Assembly (NCBI GenBank): GCA_964292325.1
Contig: CAXYVG010000034.1
Span: forward strand, 1-34,300
Direction of reading: 5' to 3'
Length of the DNA stretch: 34,300 bases
DNA from: CTSoil-075 sp964292325
GTDB taxonomy: Bacteria; Bacillota; Negativicutes; DSM-13327
Shown here: piece after piece, positions 24,042 to 32,281 of the stretch
Layout of the letters: every line of letters begins with the position of its first letter
How positions within the stretch are numbered: position 1 is the first letter of the stretch
Translations under genes and position numbers: made by a program
Notes under the pieces: model-generated
The model's database searches: none
What the model was told of the DNA's origin: nothing
Seen by the model: the letters and a program-made list of their open reading frames with translations, nothing else

Positions 24042-24152
24042 TGCTATATTGTGAGTCTGCCAGAAAGGGGCTATAGGGTTTCGCTTGCGTCCTTCGTAAA
24101 GCCACTCAACCCTATATCCCCTTTCTGACGATTGCCATGAAGAAAATTTAGT
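24042..24152 (+). repeat. Family 1 structured repeat, copy D (long form)
   Basis: It has the 5' flank GCTATATTGTGAGTCTGCC and the 3' flank GACGATTGCCATGAAGAA. The arms CAGAAAGGGGCTATAGGGTT and AACCCTATATCCCCTTTCTG pair at 19 of 20 positions, although the outer arm sequence differs from copies A-C. It is in tandem with copy C (133-base offset) and 30 bases before the HD gene. Confidence 0.75.
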
Positions 24153-24181
24153 GATATCGAGATAGTTAGGTGGAACGGTAG

Positions 24182-24709
24182 ATGTTGAAACGAGTAAAGC
24201 AAGTAATGGCAGCATTGACAGCTAAGATTAGGCCCGAGGATCGCATTTTTGTTCGTCAGTATTTATATGCTGGGGAGGAGACGTTGTTTTGGGCAATGAA
24301 CTTGCCTGATCAACGTCATGCGTTGAATGTGGCATATACGGCGCAAAAGTTAGGGAGTAAACACAAACACATTGATCACAATTTGCTGATTAAATGTGCA
24401 TTATTACATGATGTAGGTAAGATTAAAGGTGATGTTAGTACAATCGATAAGATCATGACAGTGATTGGGCATACTGTAGCACCTAACTGGGCGAAGCACT
24501 GGGGGAGGCTCGGGCGGGGAAGTAAACTTGCTAATTGCCGGCATGCTTTTTATATTTACTTCCACCATGCCAAACGTAGCGCTGTGATGCTAAAAACGCT
24601 AGGTGCAAGCCCGCAAATGATTGAAATTGTTTCCAGACATCATCAAGCTCCAGCAGATGATGATCCGCTGGAGCTCGTAATACTACGTAAATCGGATGAA
24701 CTTCATTAA
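24182..24709 (+). CDS. HD-domain phosphohydrolase
   Basis: The 175-residue protein has an HD domain: RHALNVAYTAQKLG supplies the first histidine, ALLHDVGKIKGD near residues 77-88 the HD pair, then HHAKRSAVMLKTLG and SRHHQ. Such proteins are metal-dependent phosphohydrolases, often of nucleotides; the substrate is unknown. AGGTGG lies about 8 bases before the ATG. Its stop codon overlaps by 4 bases, tail to tail, with the dehydrogenase gene. It sits inside what is usually a continuous hisZ-hisG operon. Confidence 0.85.
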   Translation: MLKRVKQVMAALTAKIRPEDRIFVRQYLYAGEETLFWAMNLPDQRHALNVAYTAQKLGSKHKHIDHNLLIKCALLHDVGKIKGDVSTIDKIMTVIGHTVAPNWAKHWGRLGRGSKLANCRHAFYIYFHHAKRSAVMLKTLGASPQMIEIVSRHHQAPADDDPLELVILRKSDELH

Positions 24710-25656
24710 TAGCCTTTTGTCTTATCAATGACATTGAGCATTTCTTTGTGCTCAATAAATCTAGAGAGATTATCAGCAAATAGTTTGATGGCTCTGTCTA
24801 AATAATTTGGAGATAAGGCAGCAAGGTGAGGTGTAAGGATGACATTGGGCATATCCCATAGGGGCGAAGTATCAGGTAATGGCTCTTGTTCAAACACATC
24901 AAGGCCGGCTCCTTTAATGAGCCCCTGCTTTAAGGCAGTTATCAAATCTGCTTGCTGAACGACAGCGCCACGGGAGATGTTAATGAAATAAGCCGAAGGT
25001 TTCATAGCTGAAAACTCTGCTAATGTAAATAATTTTTCTGTTTCCTCTAATAGTGGTAAGGCTACTACTATAAAATCGGAAACGGCTAGTAATTCATATA
25101 GTTTGTCTGGAGTATATAATTTATCTACGAATAGTTCGGTCGTCATGGTTCGTTTACTCGCAACGACCTGCATCCCCATCCCTTTGCATTTTTTGGCAAT
25201 TTCGCGGCCAATACTGCCAAGGCCGATAATGCCAATTGTTTTCTCGTGTATTTCTTCCACGGTACTACGTTTCCATTTTTTTTCTGATTGCTGACGGATG
25301 AAGACATTAAGGCCTCGAGTGAAGGCAAGCATCATGGCAAGAACGTGTTCAGAAATCGGAATACCATGAATTCCTCTTGAATTGGTTAACAAGGTATTTG
25401 AGTCTTTGATTTCTGGGAAGAGTAACGTTTCTACCCCTGCACTTAATGCGTGAACCCATTTGAGTTTGGGAGCACTGCAGTATAGAGGCTGAACATCCAT
25501 TCCTCCCCAGGTTACTAAAATATCAGTATCTGTTATATGCTCGACAGCTTGTTGCAAATCGCAGGCGATAATATTGCTGTCAGGTGCAACCATTTTAATT
25601 GCCTTTAGATGGCGATCCGCCAGGCTATTGGTTACCAGTATATTTAATGCAGTCAT
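24706..25656 (-). CDS. D-2-hydroxyacid dehydrogenase (NAD-dependent)
   Basis: The 316-residue protein has the Rossmann motif GLGSIGREIAKKCKGMGMQV near residues 144-163 and the catalytic Arg-Glu-His set in NISRGAVV, LDVFEQEPLP and LTPHLAAL. The N-terminal catalytic half includes the ITDTDILVTWGG segment. Family members reduce 2-keto acids such as hydroxypyruvate or glyoxylate; the substrate is not predictable. The ATG at 25656 is preceded by AAGGGGTG; an in-frame GTG at 25668 overlaps that site. It runs opposite to the his genes and diverges from hisG. Confidence 0.88.
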   Translation of the reverse strand: MTALNILVTNSLADRHLKAIKMVAPDSNIIACDLQQAVEHITDTDILVTWGGMDVQPLYCSAPKLKWVHALSAGVETLLFPEIKDSNTLLTNSRGIHGIPISEHVLAMMLAFTRGLNVFIRQQSEKKWKRSTVEEIHEKTIGIIGLGSIGREIAKKCKGMGMQVVASKRTMTTELFVDKLYTPDKLYELLAVSDFIVVALPLLEETEKLFTLAEFSAMKPSAYFINISRGAVVQQADLITALKQGLIKGAGLDVFEQEPLPDTSPLWDMPNVILTPHLAALSPNYLDRAIKLFADNLSRFIEHKEMLNVIDKTKGY

Positions 25657-25769
25657 GGTGTAAGACACCCCTTTTTTAGTTTATCCATCAATAAGCAAAA
25701 TGTTGTGTAAAAGGTTTTATTATTCTGCAAATTAATTCTACATATACACGCAAAAATCCTACTTTTTCG

Positions 25770-25798
25770 TTGACGAATATTTTAAGTAGTGTTAATAT
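25770..25798 (+). promoter_or_regulatory. Promoter of the hisG operon
   Basis: TTGACG (25770-25775), 17 bases, TAATAT (25793-25798), about 50 bases before the hisG ATG. Confidence 0.72.
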
Positions 25799-25812
25799 AT
25801 TTATATATTAAC
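25791..25812. promoter_or_regulatory. Palindromic operator candidate over the hisG -10 box
   Basis: GTTAATATA (25791-25799) and TATATTAAC (25804-25812) are perfect 9-bp inverted arms around TTTA. The dyad covers the -10 box, the ideal place for a repressor. The TrpR-like regulator encoded at 22307 is the obvious candidate; this is inference. Confidence 0.55.
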
Positions 25813-25847
25813 GCTTTAAATAATTAAAGGATTATAGGAGGGCATTC

Positions 25848-26510
25848 ATGACATCAAGTGACATGGATTATCTTACAATAGCATTGCCAAAGGGCAAAGT
25901 ATTTGAAAAATCAGTTGAAATGCTAGCAAAAATCGGATATACAGCTGAGGGGCTAACGGAAAATTCTCGGAAATTAATTATTACCAATGAAGAACAAAAG
26001 TTACGCTTTATTATTACGAAAACAGCTGATTTACCTACTTATGTTGAATATGGTGCTGCTGATATTGGCATTATTGGTAAAGATGTATTACAGGAAGATG
26101 GTAAAGATGTATATGAACTATTAGATCTGAAATTTGCATTGTGTAGGATGATGGTAGCGGTACCTGAAGCCTTGCGACAAGAAAAATTAAGTGATTATGC
26201 TCATATGCGAGTGGCAACCAAGTATCCAAAAATTGCGGAACGCTTTTTTCATAGCATGGGCATGCAAATGGAATTTATTAAATTAAATGGTTCCATTGAA
26301 TTGGCACCTATGGTAGGGTTGGCGGAAATTATTGTTGATATTGTGGAAACAGGCAGTACTCTTCGTGCTAATAAATTAGTAGAAGTGGCCAATATCGAAG
26401 TGGCAACAGCTCGTTTTATTGCCAATCGGGTCAGCTTTAAAATGAAATTTGATCGGATTCATAAAATGACGGAACAGCTACGAATGCTACTCGAAAGTGA
26501 GGCAAAATAG
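25848..26510 (+). CDS. hisG: ATP phosphoribosyltransferase, catalytic subunit (short form)
   Basis: HisG condenses ATP with PRPP, the first step of histidine synthesis. The 220-residue length is the short form lacking the C-terminal allosteric domain, so it needs HisZ (22689-23873). Motifs include ALPKGKVFEKS, the GAADIGIIGKDVL strand-loop and the PRPP-binding segment IVDIVETGSTLRAN near residues 160-175. GGAGGGCATTC precedes the ATG. It is the first gene of an eight-gene his operon. Its TAG stop shares a base with the hisD start. Confidence 0.96.
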   Translation: MTSSDMDYLTIALPKGKVFEKSVEMLAKIGYTAEGLTENSRKLIITNEEQKLRFIITKTADLPTYVEYGAADIGIIGKDVLQEDGKDVYELLDLKFALCRMMVAVPEALRQEKLSDYAHMRVATKYPKIAERFFHSMGMQMEFIKLNGSIELAPMVGLAEIIVDIVETGSTLRANKLVEVANIEVATARFIANRVSFKMKFDRIHKMTEQLRMLLESEAK

Positions 26511-27850
26511 TGAAAGTTATTGATACAAAGAATATGTCTTCCGAATCTGTAGCAGAGCTACTCAAAAAGCCCGCTTTTGATCAAGTGGTATTAGGAGATG
26601 GCGCAAAAGCACGGATTGCTCAAATTTTTGGTAGTGAACTAACGGCTACCGAGGTCGTCGAGAAAATAGTAAATGATGTTCGGACGCAAGGGGATGAGGC
26701 GGTATTTCGTTATACCGAGGCGTTTGATGGTATCGCTCTTAGTTCTGATACGCTAGAAGTGACAGAGGAGGAGTTTGCTACTGCCCTTACTCAAGTTGAT
26801 GAAAAGGTGCTGGTCGCGATACGTAAGGCCATTGCCAATGTAACATCGTTTCATAAAGAGCAACTTCCGAAATCATGGCTCACCTATCGTGAACATGGCT
26901 CGATGCTTGGGCAAAGCTGTATTCCATTAGAACGTGTAGGAATTTATGTACCAGGCGGAACGGCTGCCTATCCATCTTCTGTTATTATGAACGCTGTGCC
27001 TGCTGCTGTTGCTGGCGTGAAAGAAATTATCATGGTAGTACCGCCAGCAAAAGATGGCACTGTCAATCCATATGTATTGACGGCTGCTCGTGAAGCGGGT
27101 GTAACGAAAATTTTTAAAGTTGGCGGGGCGCAGGCTGTTGGTGCATTGGCTTTTGGCACAACATTGATTCCGAAAGTCGATAAAATCACTGGACCTGGCA
27201 ATATCTTTGTAACATTAGCCAAAAAAACTGTCTATGGGCATTGCGGCATTGATATGCTCGCTGGTCCTAGTGAAATTTTGATTGTAGCGGATCATGCGGC
27301 CGATCCACGTTATATTGCTGCTGATATGCTAAGCCAAGCCGAACATGATGTATTAGCATCGAGTATTGTCATTACCAATTCCAAAGAGTTAGCGAGTCAA
27401 GTAGTGGCGGAGGTAGAAACGCAATTGGCGCAGCTACCACGCAAAGAAATTGCCAAGGCTGCTTTAGAGCGAAATGGCTTAGTGATCATTGTTGACGATA
27501 TGATGCAGGCTATGGAGCTTGCGAATCTATCAGCACCTGAGCATTTAGAAATATTAACGGAGCAACCGTTTGCCATGCTACCTTATGTACGCAATGCTGG
27601 GGCTGTATTCTTAGGACCGTATTCACCAGAACCTTTGGGAGATTATCTAGCAGGTCCGAATCATATATTGCCGACTGGTGGGACGGCTCGTTTCTATTCT
27701 GTCCTGAATGTAGATACTTTTATGAAAAAAACGAGTATTATTTCTTATACAAAAGCTGCCCTTACTGCCGTATCGAGTGATATCATTACGTTAGCAGAGT
27801 CTGAGGGACTAGCCGCTCATGCCAATGCCATTCGAGTGAGGGGAAAATAA
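26510..27850 (+). CDS. hisD: Histidinol dehydrogenase
   Basis: The 446-residue zinc enzyme performs the last two oxidations from L-histidinol to histidine with NAD+. Key segments are YVPGGTAAYPSSV, GPGNIFVTLAKK, the signature starting GIDMLAGPSEI, the zinc ligands in LSQAEHD and the AGPNHILPTGGTARF motif. The start is a GTG that overlaps the hisG TAG by one base, with GAGG just upstream. Length is standard. Confidence 0.96.
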   Translation: MKVIDTKNMSSESVAELLKKPAFDQVVLGDGAKARIAQIFGSELTATEVVEKIVNDVRTQGDEAVFRYTEAFDGIALSSDTLEVTEEEFATALTQVDEKVLVAIRKAIANVTSFHKEQLPKSWLTYREHGSMLGQSCIPLERVGIYVPGGTAAYPSSVIMNAVPAAVAGVKEIIMVVPPAKDGTVNPYVLTAAREAGVTKIFKVGGAQAVGALAFGTTLIPKVDKITGPGNIFVTLAKKTVYGHCGIDMLAGPSEILIVADHAADPRYIAADMLSQAEHDVLASSIVITNSKELASQVVAEVETQLAQLPRKEIAKAALERNGLVIIVDDMMQAMELANLSAPEHLEILTEQPFAMLPYVRNAGAVFLGPYSPEPLGDYLAGPNHILPTGGTARFYSVLNVDTFMKKTSIISYTKAALTAVSSDIITLAESEGLAAHANAIRVRGK

Positions 27851-28914
27851 TGAATTTTGATTATCGACCGGGACTTGCGCAGATAAAACCCTATTCGGTA
27901 GAAGAAAAAGAATGGGATATTAAACTGGATGCAAATGAAAGTCCTAATAATTTGCCACCATTGGTTCGTGAACGGGTGATGAATCGCCTAGAATACTTAG
28001 CATTTAATCGTTATCCTGATATTGGAATGCGAGATTTGCGCGCACAAATTGCCGAAAGCTATCACCTGAATATTCAAAATGTGCAATTAGGCAATGGGTC
28101 TAGCGAAATTATTATGGCGCTATGCCAACTATTTGGCGGACCAGGACGTAGCATTGTTTTCCCTGTACCATCCTTTTCGATGTATGCTGTGTATGCACAA
28201 GCATCGGATAGTCAACCTATTCCAGTAAAACTAACTGAAGATTATGCAGTGCCACGTGAACAAATCCTAAAAGCAGCTAAGCAATCGGATGCCAAGTTGA
28301 TTATTTTGTGTAATCCCAATAATCCTACCGGAACGGTTATGCCGCATGCTGACATTGCATACATTGTTAGCCAAGCGCAGTGTCCGGTATTAGTGGATGA
28401 AGCATATGTTGAATTTTATGGTGATTCTGCAGTTGATCTTATGGCAAAATATGATAACATTATCATTGCGCGTACTTTTTCCAAAGCCTATGGCTTGGCC
28501 GCTGCTCGCGTCGGGTATGTGCTAGCCAATGCTAGTATTATTGAGATGCTCGGTAGGGTACTGATGCCTTACCATATCAACTGTTTATCGCTCGTAACGG
28601 CTGAAGTGCTATATCAAATGCGCGATGAATTTATGCCGGGCCTCGAGCAAATTGTTATAGAACGCAAACGATTAGCTGGTTCTTTAGAAGAGATTGCAGG
28701 CATAAAGGTGTATCCTTCAGAAACTAATTTTATTTTAATTAAAACGGAAAAAGCCATTGCACTAGGCGAGTACTTATCGTCAAAAAATATTGGGGTACGA
28801 AGTTTTGGCGCTGCACCGGGACTCGAAAATTGTATCCGCTTTACAGTGGGAACTCCACTTGAAAATGATCAGCTATTAAAGGAAATCCAAGTGTTTATGA
28901 AAGGTGGTATATGA
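27850..28914 (+). CDS. hisC: Histidinol-phosphate aminotransferase
   Basis: This 354-residue class II PLP aminotransferase makes histidinol phosphate from imidazole-acetol phosphate. It has the N-terminal LDANESPNNLPP, the substrate loop NPNNPTGTV near residues 155-163, and the PLP lysine in RTFSKAYGLAAARVGY near 205-220. Its ATG overlaps the hisD stop by one base (TAATG). Some HisC enzymes also act on aromatic amino acids; that cannot be judged here. Confidence 0.95.
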   Translation: MNFDYRPGLAQIKPYSVEEKEWDIKLDANESPNNLPPLVRERVMNRLEYLAFNRYPDIGMRDLRAQIAESYHLNIQNVQLGNGSSEIIMALCQLFGGPGRSIVFPVPSFSMYAVYAQASDSQPIPVKLTEDYAVPREQILKAAKQSDAKLIILCNPNNPTGTVMPHADIAYIVSQAQCPVLVDEAYVEFYGDSAVDLMAKYDNIIIARTFSKAYGLAAARVGYVLANASIIEMLGRVLMPYHINCLSLVTAEVLYQMRDEFMPGLEQIVIERKRLAGSLEEIAGIKVYPSETNFILIKTEKAIALGEYLSSKNIGVRSFGAAPGLENCIRFTVGTPLENDQLLKEIQVFMKGGI

Positions 28915-29501
28915 TAATGCGAAATGCAGATATACAAAGAAAAACAGCAGAAACAGCGATCACTGCTAGCCTTGCTATTGATGGCACGGGTAAAAGTGAA
29001 ATTGCTACTGGCATTGGATTTTTTGATCATATGCTAATTCTTTTCACAAAACATGGTTTTTTTGATTTGAAATTGGCTGCTGATGGTGATCTAGAGGTGG
29101 ATGGACATCATACTGTAGAAGATGCAGGGATTGTGCTCGGGCAGGCATTTACCAAGGCTCTAGGTGATAAAAGTGGGATTAAACGCTATGGTACTGTTTT
29201 TGTACCGATGGATGAAGCGTTAGTGATGGTATCGCTTGATATCAGTGGTCGGCCTTATTTAGTATTTGATGTAGAAATTCCTACAGAACGGATTGGGACT
29301 TTTGATAGTGAACTAACGGAAGAATTTTTGCGGGCCTTTGCAGTACATGCTGGTTTAACACTACATGTACGCCTGCTAACAGGGAAGAATGCTCACCATA
29401 TCGTCGAAGGTGTATTTAAAGCCTTAGGGCGGGCACTTGATGAAGCAACACGTAAGGATGAGCGTATTGTCGGTGTCATGTCAACTAAAGGGATGCTGTA
29501 G
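28911..29501 (+). CDS. hisB: Imidazoleglycerol-phosphate dehydratase (monofunctional HisB)
   Basis: The 196-residue protein contains only the dehydratase domain, with the paired metal-binding segments DGHHTVEDAG and AHHIVEGVFKALGRA and FFDHML near the N-terminus. The histidinol-phosphatase domain of enterobacterial HisB is absent, so a separate phosphatase is needed (candidate 18538-19308). The start is either the ATG at 28911, overlapping the hisC TGA, or the in-frame ATG at 28917, which gives the common MRNADIQRKT beginning; GGTGG upstream could serve either. Confidence 0.95.
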   Translation: MIMRNADIQRKTAETAITASLAIDGTGKSEIATGIGFFDHMLILFTKHGFFDLKLAADGDLEVDGHHTVEDAGIVLGQAFTKALGDKSGIKRYGTVFVPMDEALVMVSLDISGRPYLVFDVEIPTERIGTFDSELTEEFLRAFAVHAGLTLHVRLLTGKNAHHIVEGVFKALGRALDEATRKDERIVGVMSTKGML

Positions 29502-29512
29502 GAGGAAATAGG

Positions 29513-30121
29513 ATGATTGCAATTATTGATTATGGTATGGGCAATCTATTTAGTGTAGAAAAAGCCTTTGTGAAACTAGGGGCTGAAGTAGTCGTTAGCA
29601 GTGACCCGAAGATCATTCTAAGTGCTGATAAAGTGGTACTACCAGGTGTAGGTGCTTTTGGTGATTGTATGCACAATCTAACGGAATGCAATATGGTTCC
29701 TGTAATTCATGAGATTGTGAAACGCGGTACGCCACTGCTTGGCATTTGCCTAGGTATGCAGGTTTTATTTGATGGTAGTGAAGAAGATGCTGGCGTCAAA
29801 GGACTTGGCGTTTTTCCAGGGATGGTACGCAAAATTGTGGCTCCTGATCTTAAAATCCCACAAATGGGCTGGAATCGTTTAGAATTTGCCAGTGAAAGTT
29901 CGTTATTTACCAATATGCCAGCGGAGCCTTATGTATATTTTGTACATAGTTATCATGCGGTGCCAGATGATAAAAAACTAATTACTGCTGTTGTTGATTA
30001 TGGTGGATCGGTTACGGCTGCGGTAGGACGAAACAATGTGCAAGCAGTGCAGTTTCATCCAGAAAAATCAGGAACGGTAGGATTATCCATACTAACCAAT
30101 TTTAAGGAGATAAAAGCATGA
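29513..30121 (+). CDS. hisH: Imidazole glycerol phosphate synthase, glutamine amidotransferase subunit
   Basis: The 202-residue class I amidotransferase supplies ammonia to HisF. The triad is visible: the nucleophile in LLGICLGMQ near residue 80, and His and Glu in VQFHPEKSG near 180-188; GVGAFGDCM forms the oxyanion region. TAGGAGGAAATAGG precedes the ATG, the strongest ribosome binding site inside the operon. Its TGA overlaps the hisA ATG. Confidence 0.96.
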   Translation: MIAIIDYGMGNLFSVEKAFVKLGAEVVVSSDPKIILSADKVVLPGVGAFGDCMHNLTECNMVPVIHEIVKRGTPLLGICLGMQVLFDGSEEDAGVKGLGVFPGMVRKIVAPDLKIPQMGWNRLEFASESSLFTNMPAEPYVYFVHSYHAVPDDKKLITAVVDYGGSVTAAVGRNNVQAVQFHPEKSGTVGLSILTNFKEIKA

Positions 30122-30846
30122 TCATTTTTCCTGCAATTGATATTCGTGGTGGTAAATGTGTACGGCTGACAAAAGGATGTTTTGATCAAGAAACCATCTT
30201 TGCTGATCAGCCTGTTGATATGGCAAAACGCTGGGCGAGTGAAGGAGCAGAGTATCTGCATCTGGTAGATTTAGATGGAGCGCTTGCCGGTAAACCTGTT
30301 AATACAGCAGCCATTAAAGAAATTGTAAAAGCCGTTACGACCCCTGTGCAACTCGGCGGTGGGATTCGTACGCTTGAAAATATTCGAGAATGTTTAGAAG
30401 CCGGAGTACAGCGCGTGATTTTAGGATCTATTGCTGTAAAAGATCCAGAACTCGTGGCAGCTGCTTGTAAAGAGTATGGTGATCGCATTGTTGTAGGGAT
30501 TGATGCTCGTGATGGTCTAGCCGCAGTAGAAGGCTGGGGCGTGACTGGTGGAGTAAGCGCTGAAGAACTCGCAAAAAGAATGGCTGCGGTTGGCGTAGCT
30601 CGCATTATTTATACCGATATTTCTCGCGATGGTATGTTATCCGGGGTCAATGTAGCGGCGACAGCGGCGCTGGCAAAAGCGTCAGGAATTTCGATCATTG
30701 CTTCAGGTGGAGTTAAAGATATCGCTGATATACAGGCGATTAAAGAGATGGAAAACGATGGTATTGAAGGCGTGATTGTTGGTAAAGCCATCTATCTAGG
30801 TAGCTTAGATCTTGGTGAAGCGCTACGAGTAGCTCGGGGAGTGTGA
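30118..30846 (+). CDS. hisA: ProFAR isomerase (phosphoribosylformimino-AICAR-P isomerase)
   Basis: The 242-residue TIM barrel catalyses the Amadori rearrangement before HisF. The general-base aspartate is in FPAIDIRGGKCVRL (Asp8) and the second in YTDISRDGM near residue 165. Phosphate-binding glycines are in GGGIRT and ASGGV. Start and hisH stop overlap as ATGA. It is homologous to HisF, encoded next. Confidence 0.96.
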   Translation: MIIFPAIDIRGGKCVRLTKGCFDQETIFADQPVDMAKRWASEGAEYLHLVDLDGALAGKPVNTAAIKEIVKAVTTPVQLGGGIRTLENIRECLEAGVQRVILGSIAVKDPELVAAACKEYGDRIVVGIDARDGLAAVEGWGVTGGVSAEELAKRMAAVGVARIIYTDISRDGMLSGVNVAATAALAKASGISIIASGGVKDIADIQAIKEMENDGIEGVIVGKAIYLGSLDLGEALRVARGV

Positions 30847-30850
30847 TAGT

Positions 30851-31609
30851 ATGCATACAAAACGCATTATTCCTTGCCTTGATGTAAAAGATGGACGGGT
30901 GGTAAAAGGAACTAATTTTGTCGGTTTACGAGATGCTGGCGATCCAGTAGAATTGGCAGCGATTTATGATAAGGAATTAGCTGATGAATTAATATTTTTA
31001 GATATTACAGCTTCCAATGAAGAACGAAATACAATGGTAAAAATGGTGGAAAAAACGGCTTCGCAGGTATTTATCCCCTTTACCGTCGGGGGCGGGATTC
31101 GAACGGTCGAAGATATTCGAAAAATGCTAAAAGCAGGGGCTGATAAAGTTTCCTTAAATACTGCTGCCATCAAAAATCCCAATCTGATTGCAGAAGGTGC
31201 CAAACGTTTTGGTTCGCAGTGTATTGTTCTAGCTGTTGATGCTCGTCAATCTGGCCTTGATAGCTGGGAAGTCTATATTAACGGTGGACGTACGCCGACA
31301 GGCCTTGATGTACTAGAGTGGATTAAAACGGCGACCGATCTTGGGGCAGGGGAAATCTTGCTTACCAGTATGGATAATGATGGTGTAAAAGATGGCTATG
31401 ATATTCCGCTGACCCGGGCTGTATCGGAAGCTGTCAAAGTACCGGTCATTGCATCTGGTGGTGCTGGTAAGCTAGAACATTTTTATGATGTATTAACGTT
31501 AGGGAAAGCCGATGCCGTGCTGGCTGCTTCGGTATTTCATTTTGGTCAGTTTACAGTAGGGCAAGTGAAAGAATATCTAAAGTCAAGAGGAGTGGAAGTA
31601 AGACGATGA
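30851..31609 (+). CDS. hisF: Imidazole glycerol phosphate synthase, cyclase subunit
   Basis: This 252-residue TIM barrel forms imidazole glycerol phosphate and AICAR using ammonia from HisH. The catalytic aspartates lie in IPCLDVKDGRVVKGTNF (Asp11) and LTSMDNDGVKDGYD near residue 130. GGGIRTVEDI and ASGGAGKLEHF bind the phosphates. It starts 4 bases after the hisA stop and its end overlaps hisIE. Confidence 0.96.
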   Translation: MHTKRIIPCLDVKDGRVVKGTNFVGLRDAGDPVELAAIYDKELADELIFLDITASNEERNTMVKMVEKTASQVFIPFTVGGGIRTVEDIRKMLKAGADKVSLNTAAIKNPNLIAEGAKRFGSQCIVLAVDARQSGLDSWEVYINGGRTPTGLDVLEWIKTATDLGAGEILLTSMDNDGVKDGYDIPLTRAVSEAVKVPVIASGGAGKLEHFYDVLTLGKADAVLAASVFHFGQFTVGQVKEYLKSRGVEVRR

Positions 31610-32262
31610 TAAACATTGATAATATTAAATTTGATGAAAAAGGTTTAGTTCCAGTGATTGTGCAGGATGTAAAGACAAACACGGTATTGATGCTCGCATA
31701 TATGAATCAAGAATCGTTACGCAAAACAGTAGAAACAGGTGTAACTTGGTTTTATAGCCGTAGTCGCCGTGCATTATGGCAAAAAGGCGAAACGTCAGGC
31801 CATGTGCAAAAAGTGCAAGAAATTTATTATGACTGCGATGCTGACACGTTATTAATTAAAGCTGAGCAAACAGGCGCTGCTTGTCATGAAGGAACTTTCT
31901 CCTGCTTTAGCCGTAAACTCGGTAGTAGTGAAATCGAAGGCGAAAAACTAGTAGATACAAGCAAAGTATATGGAGAGTCTGTATCAGGTGTATTGCATGA
32001 GTTATATCATGTAATTAATGATCGTAAAGTTAATCCCAAAGAAGGCTCTTATACCAATTATTTGTTTGAAAAAGGGCAGGATAAGATTCTTAAAAAAGTA
32101 GGCGAAGAAGCGGCAGAGACCATCATTGCTTCCAAAAATAATGATAAAAATGAACTAATATCTGAGATGTCCGATCTTTGGTATCACTGCTTAGTGCTAC
32201 TCGCCAATCATGAAGTGACTCCAAGTGAATTATTAGCAGAATTACAAAAACGAAGAAAATAA
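31606..32262 (+). CDS. hisI: Bifunctional phosphoribosyl-AMP cyclohydrolase / phosphoribosyl-ATP pyrophosphatase
   Basis: The 218-residue fusion (HisIE) performs steps 2 and 3 of the pathway. The HisI domain (1-115) has WQKGETSGHVQKV, the metal-binding DCDADTLL and the zinc cysteines in GAACHEG and SCFSR. The HisE domain (about 125-215) has KGQDKILKKVGEEAAETIIA and SEMSDLWYH. Fusion order is the usual I-E. It overlaps hisF as ATGA. Confidence 0.96.
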   Translation: MINIDNIKFDEKGLVPVIVQDVKTNTVLMLAYMNQESLRKTVETGVTWFYSRSRRALWQKGETSGHVQKVQEIYYDCDADTLLIKAEQTGAACHEGTFSCFSRKLGSSEIEGEKLVDTSKVYGESVSGVLHELYHVINDRKVNPKEGSYTNYLFEKGQDKILKKVGEEAAETIIASKNNDKNELISEMSDLWYHCLVLLANHEVTPSELLAELQKRRK

Positions 32263-32281
32263 CGAGAGGTGTTACTGATTT

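Noticed and set aside
23909..24152. CRISPR-like array
   Set aside because: There are only two units, with internal palindromes and non-constant spacing; other copies are scattered singly, unlike a CRISPR array.
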